The notes beneath the pieces are model-generated. The model saw nothing but the letters and a program-made list of their open reading frames with translations, was not told the DNA's origin and did not search any database. The translations under genes were made by a program, and so were the position numbers. A stretch of DNA of 13,539 nt, from NCBI GenBank assembly GCA_900554555.1, contig USIC01000005.1:1-13539 (forward strand), read 5' to 3'. Shown piece by piece: positions 7,547-13,539 of the stretch (its first letter is position 1; the number at the start of each line of letters is the position of its first letter). The stretch is from an uncultured Solobacterium sp. (GTDB taxonomy: Bacteria; Bacillota_I; Bacilli_A; Erysipelotrichales; Erysipelotrichaceae).

Positions 7547-8205
7547 TGATAGGTGGCGTACTAAACTTAGATCAGCTATTTACGGCTATCAATGAAACAA
7601 TCTACATGACACTTGTATCACTCGTACTTGCGACAATCTTAGGATTACTAATTGGTATCCTGTTGTACTGTACACAAACGGGTGGCTTATTTCAAAACAA
7701 GATTATCAATCGAGTGATTGATGTGATTATCAACGTATTACGTGCGATTCCATTTATCATCTTACTGATTATCTTGATTCCATTTACAAAGCTGATTGTA
7801 GGTACGATGTTAGGAGCTACAGCAGCCTTACCTTCATTGGTATTCGCGGCAGCGCCATTCTATGCACGAATGTGCATCATCGCATTTCAAGATGTAAACA
7901 AAGGTACCATTGAAGCAAGTAAAGCAATGGGTGCCAGCAATTGGCAAATTATTCGAAAAGTATTACTTCCTGAAGCATTACCATCTTTGATCTCAGGAAT
8001 CACAGTAACAGGAATTTCCTTAATCTCTTATACAGCTATGGCAGGTGCCATTGGTGCTGGTGGACTTGGAAACCTCGCATACTTATATGGTTTTGCAAGA
8101 AGAAATGAATTGATACTTTATACTTCAACCATCATCATTATCATCATTGTATTTGTTATACAGTGGTTCGGTGATGCAATCGTAAAACGAATCGACAAAC
8201 GATAA
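7546..8205 (+). CDS. metI: Methionine ABC transporter permease MetI
   Basis: This is a membrane subunit of the methionine importer, 219 residues, with five predicted helices (about 15-40, 58-85, 93-113, 145-178 and 190-210), as in E. coli MetI. The EAA coupling loop is EASKAMGASNWQIIRKVLLP starting at residue 123, followed by EALPSLISG and the conserved AGAIGAGGLGNLA segment. The ATG shares its A with the metN stop, and GGAGG at 7534-7538 is the ribosome binding site, so translation is coupled. MetI would act as a homodimer with two MetN subunits in the cytoplasmic membrane. Confidence 0.95.
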   Translation: MIGGVLNLDQLFTAINETIYMTLVSLVLATILGLLIGILLYCTQTGGLFQNKIINRVIDVIINVLRAIPFIILLIILIPFTKLIVGTMLGATAALPSLVFAAAPFYARMCIIAFQDVNKGTIEASKAMGASNWQIIRKVLLPEALPSLISGITVTGISLISYTAMAGAIGAGGLGNLAYLYGFARRNELILYTSTIIIIIIVFVIQWFGDAIVKRIDKR

Positions 8206-8235
8206 ATATATAAAAAAAGAAAAGGGAGAAAACTC

Positions 8236-9087
8236 ATGAACAAGATTACAAAAATTATTGCAGCAGCTACATTCGCATTAGGCTTAACAGCTTGCGGAAC
8301 ATCCAAAAAAGAAAATGCATCCACAACAGCTTCAGACAGCACTAAGTTAACAGTGATCGCAACTGCTAACCCACACGCAGTGATTCTAGATGAAGCGAAG
8401 TCCATCTTGAAGGACAAGTACAACATCGATCTAGAAGTAACAGTTACTGATGATTACTTCATTCCAAATGAAGCAGTATCCAACGGAGAAGCAGACGCAA
8501 ACTACTTCCAACACGTACCATTCTTTGACAAAGAAAAGAAAGAAAAGAACTACAAGATTTCAAATGTAGGTGGTATTCATATCGAGCCATTTGGAATCTA
8601 CTCTAAGACAATCAAGAATGTTTCTGATATTAAGGATGGTTCAACAGTTGTTATTTCTAACTCTGTAGCAGATAACGGTCGTATCTTAGCAATTCTTGCA
8701 CAGGAAAACCTTGTGAAGTTACCAGATAACGCAGATGTATTAAACTTAACAATTGCAGATATTGATAACGATACAAATAATCCAAAGCACTTAAAGTTCC
8801 AGGAAGTAAAACCAGAATTACTCGCAACAGCTTATGAAAACGGTGAAGGTGACTTAGTAGCTATCAACGGTAACTTCGCAATCAACGCTGGTCTAAAGCC
8901 AGGATCTGACGCATTAATCCTTGAAAAGGCTAATGAATCTAACCCATATGTAAATATCATCGCTTGCCAAGAAGGTCATGAAAAGGATGAAAAGATTCAA
9001 GCTTTAGTTAAGGTATTACAGTCTGAAGAAATTCGTGAATTCATCAAGAAGAACTGGTCTGATGGTTCCGTTATTCCAGCTGAATAA
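8236..9087 (+). CDS. metQ: Methionine-binding lipoprotein MetQ (NlpA family)
   Basis: This is the substrate-binding lipoprotein of the importer, 283 residues. It has a type II signal peptide: basic MNKITK, a hydrophobic core and lipobox LTAC with the lipidated Cys at residue 20, followed by a Ser/Thr/Lys-rich linker to about 36. The mature part has the NlpA/MetQ hallmarks: TANPHAVILDEAK, DYFIPNEAVSNGEADANYFQH around 73-93, and IEPFGIYS. Family members bind L- or D-methionine and sometimes other amino acids; methionine is favoured here by the T-box reading. It is separated from metI by 30 purine-rich bases holding GGGAG at 8225-8229 as ribosome binding site, and is the last gene before a strong terminator. 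Confidence 0.94.
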   Translation: MNKITKIIAAATFALGLTACGTSKKENASTTASDSTKLTVIATANPHAVILDEAKSILKDKYNIDLEVTVTDDYFIPNEAVSNGEADANYFQHVPFFDKEKKEKNYKISNVGGIHIEPFGIYSKTIKNVSDIKDGSTVVISNSVADNGRILAILAQENLVKLPDNADVLNLTIADIDNDTNNPKHLKFQEVKPELLATAYENGEGDLVAINGNFAINAGLKPGSDALILEKANESNPYVNIIACQEGHEKDEKIQALVKVLQSEEIREFIKKNWSDGSVIPAE

Positions 9088-9098
9088 GTATTAAGATT

Positions 9099-9128
9099 AG
9101 TCATGCATGCATAGTGCATGGCTTTTTT
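9099..9128 (+). terminator. Rho-independent terminator after metQ
   Basis: AGTCATGCA (9099-9107) pairs with TGCATGGCT (9115-9123), a 9-bp stem with one G-U pair and a 7-nt loop, followed immediately by a run of six T (9123-9128). This closes the met unit and separates it from the cit operon. Confidence 0.9.
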
Positions 9129-9133
9129 ATATC

Positions 9134-9139
9134 TATAAT
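9134..9139 (+). promoter_or_regulatory. Candidate -10 box of the cit operon promoter
   Basis: The sequence is a perfect TATAAT. No TTGACA-like hexamer lies 16-18 nt upstream, where the metQ terminator sits instead. If it is used, the promoter would probably need an activator. A second weaker -10-like TACAAT is at 9171-9176, between the arms of the first inverted repeat. Confidence 0.4.
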
Positions 9140-9150
9140 ATTCAGATGAA

Positions 9151-9192
9151 TATCACTTTCTCTTCACGTGTACAATTTGAAGAAGAGTGATA
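9151..9192. promoter_or_regulatory. Imperfect inverted repeat upstream of citD
   Basis: TATCACTTTCTCTTC (9151-9165) faces GAAGAAGAGTGATA (9179-9192). The outer seven bases TATCACT/AGTGATA pair perfectly and the inner part pairs with a bulge and mismatches; the gap is 13 nt. It may be an operator for a cit regulator or an mRNA stem; the sequence alone does not decide. Confidence 0.5.
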
Positions 9193-9195
9193 CTC

Positions 9196-9225
9196 TAGAT
9201 GTAGATAGATTTGATTTAACATCTA
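9196..9225. promoter_or_regulatory. Second inverted repeat next to the citD ribosome binding site
   Basis: TAGATGT (9196-9202) and ACATCTA (9219-9225) are perfect 7-bp arms around a 16-nt A/T-rich loop. The 3' arm ends 4 nt before the AAGGA of citD (9230-9234), so a stem here could limit access of the ribosome. Confidence 0.4.
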
Positions 9226-9240
9226 TGGAAAGGATGCAGT

Positions 9241-9543
9241 ATGGAAATTAAAGAAACAGCCAGTGCGGGGACAATTGAAAAATGTGATTGCCTTGTAACA
9301 GTTTCAAAGGGAGAATGGGATATCAAAATCAACCTTTCTTCAAAAGTTTTATATCAATATGGTGATAGTATCAGAAATACAATTCTTCAAACATTAAAGA
9401 AATTAGATATAAATGATGTGACGGTTGATGTTGAAGATATGGGTGCTTTTGAGTATGTGATTGTTGCTAGACTAGAAGCCGCAATTTATCGTAGCCAGAA
9501 ACAGATGGATCAGATTCCATGGGGAGATTTACTACATGAATAA
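9241..9543 (+). CDS. citD: Citrate lyase acyl-carrier (gamma) subunit homologue CitD, lacking the modified serine
   Basis: This is a 100-residue small subunit of a citrate lyase-type complex. Conserved family segments are present: AGTIE at 9-13, QYGDSIRNTI at 39-48, GAFEYVIVARLEAAI at 68-82 and IPWGDLL near the end. In known CitD the sequence AGTLES ends with Ser14, which carries the phosphoribosyl-dephospho-CoA arm through which acetyl and citryl groups are passed. Here residues 13-17 are E-K-C-D-C: Lys replaces Ser14 and Cys15 follows, and the nearest serines are Ser8 and Ser22. Loss of the attachment Ser makes a normal acyl-carrier role doubtful, unless another residue is used. The reading frame is intact on both sides, so this is not a frameshift. 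AAGGA at 9230-9234 supports the start. The end overlaps citE by 8 nt. Confidence 0.88.
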   Translation: MEIKETASAGTIEKCDCLVTVSKGEWDIKINLSSKVLYQYGDSIRNTILQTLKKLDINDVTVDVEDMGAFEYVIVARLEAAIYRSQKQMDQIPWGDLLHE

Positions 9544-10438
9544 TAAGAATCGATTACGTCGAACGATGATGTTTCTAAATGCACAAAAGCCAAATTTACT
9601 AAAAGATCCATTTATTTATGCACCAGACTCTTTGATATTTGATTTAGAGGATGCGGTTGCACTAGGTGAAAAGGACGCGGCTCGTTTTGTGCTTGCGCAT
9701 GCGCTTAAGAGTGTTGATTATCAAAACTGTGAGAAGGTAGTTCGTATCAATGGGATTGATACACCATTCTGGAAAGAAGATATCCGTTGTGCAGTATACG
9801 CAGGCTGTGATAGTATTCGTATTCCTAAGACAGAGTCAGCTGAAGATGTACAAGCTGTTGAAGCAGAAGTATTAAAAGCTGAAAAAGAAGCAGGTGTTGA
9901 AGAAGGGCATACTTTACTGATGGCTGCGATTGAATCCGCAAAAGGAGTCATTAATCTAAAGGAGATCTGTACAGCTTCCTCACGATTATTCGGGGTAGCA
10001 CTATCTGCTGGTGATTATACAAAAGACTTACATACAGTCATCACTGGTACAGGTGTTGAACTCTCAGGTGCTAGACAGTTAATGGTAATTACCGCAAGAG
10101 CAACTGGTGTTCAATGTTTCGATACTGTCTATACTAACCTGGATAATATGGAAGGCCTAAAAGCAGAAACAAAGCTGATTCATGATATGGGATTTGATGG
10201 CAAATCGATTATTAATCCAAGACAGATTCCAATCGTTCATGAAGTATATACACCAAGTCAAGAAGACATTATCTTTGCACAAAAAGTTGTGAAAGAGATT
10301 GATGAAAAACGTGCACAGGGAATTGGCGTATTTACGGTAGATGGAAAGATGATCGATGTGGCGTTCTATGATGGTGCAAAGAGAACGATTGCGCTTGCAA
10401 AAGCTGCAGGCGTATATCAGGAGGTGGACAATGCTTAA
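9536..10438 (+). CDS. citE: Citrate lyase beta subunit CitE (citryl-ACP lyase)
   Basis: This is a 300-residue HpcH/HpaI-family TIM-barrel enzyme. In citrate lyase it splits citryl-ACP into oxaloacetate and acetyl-ACP. It has the LEDAV motif (37-41, with Asp39), VRINGID with Arg70 for substrate and acyl-thioester contact, IESAKG with metal ligand Glu133, and SAGDYTKDL with Asp160. The N-terminal RRTMMFLNAQKPN resembles CitE rather than malyl-CoA or HpcH lyases, but citramalate lyase beta subunits are close relatives and cannot be excluded. The start overlaps the citD stop by 8 nt and is served by GGGGAG at 9521-9526 inside citD. Equal-stoichiometry coupling with its neighbours fits the multi-subunit complex. 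Confidence 0.92.
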   Translation: MNNKNRLRRTMMFLNAQKPNLLKDPFIYAPDSLIFDLEDAVALGEKDAARFVLAHALKSVDYQNCEKVVRINGIDTPFWKEDIRCAVYAGCDSIRIPKTESAEDVQAVEAEVLKAEKEAGVEEGHTLLMAAIESAKGVINLKEICTASSRLFGVALSAGDYTKDLHTVITGTGVELSGARQLMVITARATGVQCFDTVYTNLDNMEGLKAETKLIHDMGFDGKSIINPRQIPIVHEVYTPSQEDIIFAQKVVKEIDEKRAQGIGVFTVDGKMIDVAFYDGAKRTIALAKAAGVYQEVDNA

Positions 10439-11984
10439 TGCAGTAGGAAGAGAAATCCCACAAGAAGTATTAGATGAAACTGGTAAAACAGTCTTTCAGG
10501 GAACATATCAATTTGACCAACACGAATATACAAAAGCACCTGTAAAGGCAAAAACTCGTATAGGTGGTAGCGGTAGTAAACTTGAAAGTAGTATTCAGGA
10601 AGTATTACAAAAGTGTAATGCCCATGATGGTATGACAATTAGTTTCCACCACCATTTCCGTGAAGGGGACCTAGTGGTAATGCAGGTGATGAATGTCATA
10701 CATGAATTAGGGTATAAAGATATTACAATTTGCGCTAGTTCCTTAAGTAAAGCACAGGATGACCTTGTGCCAATGATTGAAGATGGTACTGTAACACATA
10801 TTGAAACATCTGGTGTTCGTGGCAAGATTGGTGAAGCTATCAGTGAAGGGAAACTAAGGGGTATCGCTATTTTGCGCTCTCATGGTGGTAGAGTGCGTGC
10901 GATTGAAACAGGAGAAACAAAGATTGATATTGCCTTTATTGGTGCCCCGAGTTGTGATGAGTACGGAAACTGCCGAGGTGTTGGCGGCAACAGCAATTGT
11001 GGTGTATTATCCTATGCCGCAATCGATGCAGAATATGCAGAAAACGTCGTCGTTTTAACGGATTGCATCGTTCCATTTCCAAACTTTCCAGCAGATATCA
11101 GCATGACAAATGTTGATTATATCATCAAAGTTGATACGATTGGTGATGCGGACAAGATTGCGACAGGTGCTGCACGTCCTGTAACAGATATGAGAAAACT
11201 CATGATGGCACAAAGCTGTGCTGATTTTATCGCATGTACACCAGCGTTTCAGGATGGCTTTTCATTCCAGACAGGGATTGGTGGAGCTTCTATCGCTACA
11301 GCACAATGTCTTGCGGAAAAGATGAGAGAGAAGAATATCCACATGAGTTTTGGCGCGGGTGGAATGTCAAAACCAATGTGCGATTTATTAGAAGAAGGCC
11401 TTGTAAACTGTCTTTTAGATACACAGGACTTTGATGTACCTTCAATTGAGAATCTCATTTCTAATCCAAAGCACTATTCCATCACAACAAAGGAATATGC
11501 AGATCCCTTCTGTAAAGGTGCTGTTGTAAATAAACTGGACTTTGTCATTCTAGGAACTTTAGAGGCAGATATTCACTTCAATTGTAATGTTGTAGTAAGC
11601 TCCGAAGGAGAACTGATGGGTGCACAAGGTGGTCATCCTGATACAGCAGCTGGTGCGAAATGTACAATTGTCATTACACCACTTTTACAAGGAAGAATTC
11701 CAACAATACGTAACCAGGTTACGACTGTTACTACACCAGGAGAAACAGTCGATGTCATTGTGACAGATTACGGTATTGCGATTAATCCAAAACGACAGGA
11801 CCTATTAGAAGTTGCACAAAACGCACATCTTCCTGTTAAGACAATCGAGCAGTTGCGTGATATCGCATATCATATGGCAAAAGAACCTGCGCCATTAGAA
11901 TATGAAGATAAGGTTGTGGCTATCATTGAAGCTAGAGATGGCACCATCATGGATGTTGTTCGAAAGAGAAAGGATAAAAACTAA
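10431..11984 (+). CDS. citF: Citrate lyase alpha subunit CitF (acetyl-ACP:citrate ACP-transferase)
   Basis: This is a 517-residue protein of the CoA-transferase-like family, of normal CitF length. In citrate lyase it exchanges the acetyl group on the carrier subunit for citrate. It has the CitF-typical N-terminus (NAVGREIPQEVL), TISFHHHFREGD, a Gly-rich GAPSCDEYGNCRGVGGNS, FQTGIGGASIATAQ, MSFGAGGMSKPMCDLLEEG and GAQGGHPDTAAGAK. The start at 10431 is chosen because AGGAGG (10419-10424) lies 6 nt upstream and the family N-terminus begins there; an upstream ATG at 10356 in the same frame would add residues encoded inside citE without family character. The overlap with citE is again 8 nt. Two nucleotides separate the stop from the start of the RraA-like reading frame at 11986, so the four genes form one operon. 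Confidence 0.95.
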   Translation: MLNAVGREIPQEVLDETGKTVFQGTYQFDQHEYTKAPVKAKTRIGGSGSKLESSIQEVLQKCNAHDGMTISFHHHFREGDLVVMQVMNVIHELGYKDITICASSLSKAQDDLVPMIEDGTVTHIETSGVRGKIGEAISEGKLRGIAILRSHGGRVRAIETGETKIDIAFIGAPSCDEYGNCRGVGGNSNCGVLSYAAIDAEYAENVVVLTDCIVPFPNFPADISMTNVDYIIKVDTIGDADKIATGAARPVTDMRKLMMAQSCADFIACTPAFQDGFSFQTGIGGASIATAQCLAEKMREKNIHMSFGAGGMSKPMCDLLEEGLVNCLLDTQDFDVPSIENLISNPKHYSITTKEYADPFCKGAVVNKLDFVILGTLEADIHFNCNVVVSSEGELMGAQGGHPDTAAGAKCTIVITPLLQGRIPTIRNQVTTVTTPGETVDVIVTDYGIAINPKRQDLLEVAQNAHLPVKTIEQLRDIAYHMAKEPAPLEYEDKVVAIIEARDGTIMDVVRKRKDKN

Positions 11985-11985
11985 T

Positions 11986-12669
11986 ATGACAATCGGTTTT
12001 CGTGCCTTTACAGACTTTGAAAGACCTTCACCGGAGCTAATTGAAGCATATCGTACTTTACCATCTGCTAATATTGGCGATTGTTGTTATAAGATGAACT
12101 GTATGTTTGATGGCATTCATTCATTCAATGATATTCCACTTTGTGGTCCTGCCTTTACTGTCAAGGTCCCAGCAGGAGATAACCTTGTGGCACAACTTGC
12201 CTTGGACTATGCAAAACCTGGAGATATCATTGTGATTGATGGTGCTGGGTTCACCAATCGTGCTCTTGTTGGAGGTATGATGGTAACTTACGCAAAGGAA
12301 AAACAATTAGGTGGTTTTGTGGTAAATGGCGCAATTCGGGATGTTGATGACATCAAGAATAGTCCAATTCCCGTTTATGGCATTACCCAAACACCGTTAG
12401 GCCCATATCGAAGTGGTCCAGGTGAAATGAACGTGCCTGTATGTTGTGGTGGTCAAGTTGTAATGCCTGGAGATATCATCGTTGGTGATCATGATGGAAT
12501 TGTTGTAATTCCCCAAAAGGATGCGGAAGAATTATTAAAAGCTGTAAGAAATAACTTGGCACACGAACAAACAGAGATGAAAAAGATGAAGAGTGGAATA
12601 TACACAATGCAGGAACATCAAAAAGAATTCCTTGAGAAATTCTTGAAAAATGGTGGCGTCTTTAAATAG
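11986..12669 (+). CDS. RraA-like / HMG aldolase-family protein, likely oxaloacetate decarboxylase
   Basis: This is a 227-residue member of the RraA / 4-hydroxy-4-methyl-2-oxoglutarate aldolase family. The active-site signature G-x20-R-D-x2-D is exact: Gly97, Arg118, Asp119 and Asp122, within GGFVVNGAIRDVDD. Characterised HMG/CHA aldolases cleave tertiary alpha-hydroxy acids to pyruvate and also decarboxylate oxaloacetate, using a divalent metal. True RraA (an RNase E inhibitor) lacks enzyme activity and belongs to Gram-negatives, so an enzyme is more likely. Next to citDEF the simplest role is to turn the oxaloacetate released by citrate lyase into pyruvate; a second option is an aldolase for a C6-C7 citrate-like acid. 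The ATG at 11986 (AAAGGA at 11969-11974) is preferred over 11902, which would add 28 residues encoded inside citF. The gene is closed by a terminator. Confidence 0.85.
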   Translation: MTIGFRAFTDFERPSPELIEAYRTLPSANIGDCCYKMNCMFDGIHSFNDIPLCGPAFTVKVPAGDNLVAQLALDYAKPGDIIVIDGAGFTNRALVGGMMVTYAKEKQLGGFVVNGAIRDVDDIKNSPIPVYGITQTPLGPYRSGPGEMNVPVCCGGQVVMPGDIIVGDHDGIVVIPQKDAEELLKAVRNNLAHEQTEMKKMKSGIYTMQEHQKEFLEKFLKNGGVFK

Positions 12670-12679
12670 AAAAGAATGG

Positions 12680-12718
12680 ATTGGAGAATGTCTAATGAAA
12701 GATGTTCTCCAATTTTTT
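12680..12718 (+). terminator. Rho-independent terminator after the cit operon
   Basis: ATTGGAGAA (12680-12688) pairs perfectly with TTCTCCAAT (12705-12713), a 9-bp stem with an internal 16-nt loop, followed by a run of six T (12713-12718). Confidence 0.9.
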
Positions 12719-12766
12719 ATCATAAGTGCAAAATCGACCTTCAACATCAATGAAAAAAGGGAAACA

Positions 12767-12818
12767 ATTACAAAAACACAGCGCATTAAATGCGATTTTC
12801 ATGTATGATATTTGTAAT
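12767..12818. promoter_or_regulatory. Nested inverted repeats in the guaA promoter region
   Basis: The outer arms ATTACAAA (12767-12774) and TTTGTAAT (12811-12818) enclose a compact palindrome CGCATTAAATGCG (12782-12794). A -10-like TATGAT is at 12804-12809, which puts the palindrome where a -35 box would be. This could be an operator for a purine or nucleotide regulator; no known PurR box or guanine riboswitch core is recognisable. Confidence 0.45.
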
Positions 12819-12842
12819 GTAATAAGAGAGTAGGAGATTAGA

Positions 12843-13539
12843 ATGGCAGATAAAATTATCGTCTTAGATTTTGGAAGTCAATACAACCAGTTAATTGCAC
12901 GGCGTATTCGTGAATTTGGAGTTTATAGTGAACTTCATCCAGGAGATATGACACTTGCGGAAATCGTCGCAATGCAAGATGTTAAGGGAATTATTTTCTC
13001 TGGTGGCCCAAACAGCGTATATGAAAAGGATGCACCTAAGTGTGATCCAGCAATCTTCACATCAGGCTTACCTATTTTAGGTATCTGTTACGGTATGCAG
13101 ATGACACACTTCATGAATGGTGGTAACGTTACACCATCCGATAAGAAGGAATATGGTCGTACAGAAATCACAGTAGATACAACATCCCCATTATTTAAAG
13201 GTTTACCTGAAAAGCAAATTGTATGGATGAGCCATGGCGACCAAGTATCTACACTAGCAGAAGGATTCCATTCAATTGCAAGTAGTGATACATGCCCATT
13301 TGCGGCTAGTGCAAACGATGAAAAGAAGATCTACACACTACAGTTCCACCCAGAAGTACGTAACTCAGAGTACGGACTAGATATGTTAAGGAACTTCGTA
13401 TTCAACATTGCCAAGGCTGAAAATAACTGGACAATGAAGGATTTTGTAAACCAACAGGTAGAAGAAATCAGAGCACAAGTTGGTGATGATAAGGTATTAC
13501 TAGCATTATCTGGCGGTGTAGACTCATCTGTAGTAGCTG
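12843..13539 (+). CDS. guaA: GMP synthase (glutamine-hydrolysing), N-terminal part (3' end outside window)
   Basis: This is GuaA, which converts XMP to GMP with ATP and glutamine-derived ammonia, the last step of de novo guanine nucleotide synthesis. The 232 visible residues cover the whole class I glutamine amidotransferase domain (about 1-190), with GICYGMQ carrying catalytic Cys82 and FHPE carrying His169 and Glu171, and the beginning of the ATP-pyrophosphatase domain with P-loop SGGVDSS (223-229). [19 protein letters not shown] at the N-terminus is the standard GuaA opening. TAGGAG at 12831-12836 supports the start. The gene stands alone behind the cit terminator with its own promoter region, and is not linked functionally to its neighbours. 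Confidence 0.97.
   Translation, partial: MADKIIVLDFGSQYNQLIARRIREFGVYSELHPGDMTLAEIVAMQDVKGIIFSGGPNSVYEKDAPKCDPAIFTSGLPILGICYGMQMTHFMNGGNVTPSDKKEYGRTEITVDTTSPLFKGLPEKQIVWMSHGDQVSTLAEGFHSIASSDTCPFAASANDEKKIYTLQFHPEVRNSEYGLDMLRNFVFNIAKAENNWTMKDFVNQQVEEIRAQVGDDKVLLALSGGVDSSVVA

Noticed and set aside
9151..9192. Second transcription terminator between metQ and citD
   Set aside because: The stem is imperfect and is followed by CTCTAGATG, with no T-run; the real terminator is at 9099-9128.
10356..10430. Upstream extension of citF from an ATG at 10356
   Set aside because: The added residues are the citE coding region read in another frame, and the AGGAGG at 10419-10424 points to the ATG at 10431, which also matches the family N-terminus.
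11902..11985. Upstream extension of the RraA-like gene from an ATG at 11902
   Set aside because: The extra 28 residues are read inside citF, have no family similarity, and a ribosome binding site precedes the ATG at 11986.
12719..12842. Guanine (purine) riboswitch upstream of guaA
   Set aside because: The conserved three-way-junction core and loop-loop sequences of purine riboswitches are not present, and there is no terminator hairpin before the start codon.

Overview
The window is about 13.5 kb of AT-rich DNA from a low-GC Gram-positive (Firmicutes-type) bacterium. Every supported gene is on the plus strand. The signs are strong purine-rich ribosome binding sites, a T-box leader, a MetQ lipoprotein with a typical lipobox, and an A/T-ending codon bias. 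The overall look fits an anaerobic, gut- or oral-type Erysipelotrichia or related fermenter, but that placement is an impression and rests on no marker gene.

Region 1 (1-6195) is a carbohydrate-uptake block. It holds the C-terminal part of a MalE-like binding protein, the permeases MalF and MalG, a HAD-family hydrolase, a GH13 alpha-glucosidase and a CPBP-family membrane protease. A hairpin between malE and malF probably lets the binding protein be made in excess. A terminator-like hairpin follows malG, and the HAD, GH13 and CPBP genes then follow at 3-5 nt spacing. The GH13 gene is split by a one-base deletion in an A-run (A5 at 4370-4374), which separates the catalytic nucleophile from the acid/base residue. 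No malK-type ATPase is visible, so the permease must use an ATPase encoded elsewhere.

Region 2 (6196-9128) is a methionine ABC importer, metN-metI-metQ, preceded by a consensus-like promoter and a complete T-box leader. The specifier region contains AUG, with an overlapping GAU. The UGGU bulge expects a tRNA with discriminator A, which favours tRNA-Met. A strong terminator follows metQ.

Region 3 (9129-12718) is a compact, self-contained operon of citD, citE and citF (citrate lyase gamma, beta and alpha homologues) plus an RraA/HMG-aldolase-like gene. It is bounded by a terminator on each side. The likely scheme is citrate to acetate plus oxaloacetate by CitDEF, then oxaloacetate to pyruvate by the RraA-like protein. 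Two things are unusual. The CitD acyl-carrier subunit has Lys where the family has the prosthetic-group Ser14. The operon also lacks citC, citX, citG and a citrate transporter. The leader carries two tandem inverted repeats downstream of a perfect TATAAT.

Region 4 (12719-13539) is the start of guaA (GMP synthase), cut by the window edge, with nested inverted repeats in its promoter region.

I see no mobile element, CRISPR array, tRNA or rRNA. Most of the window is ordinary metabolism. The best candidate for something undescribed is the citDEF-RraA operon with its altered CitD.
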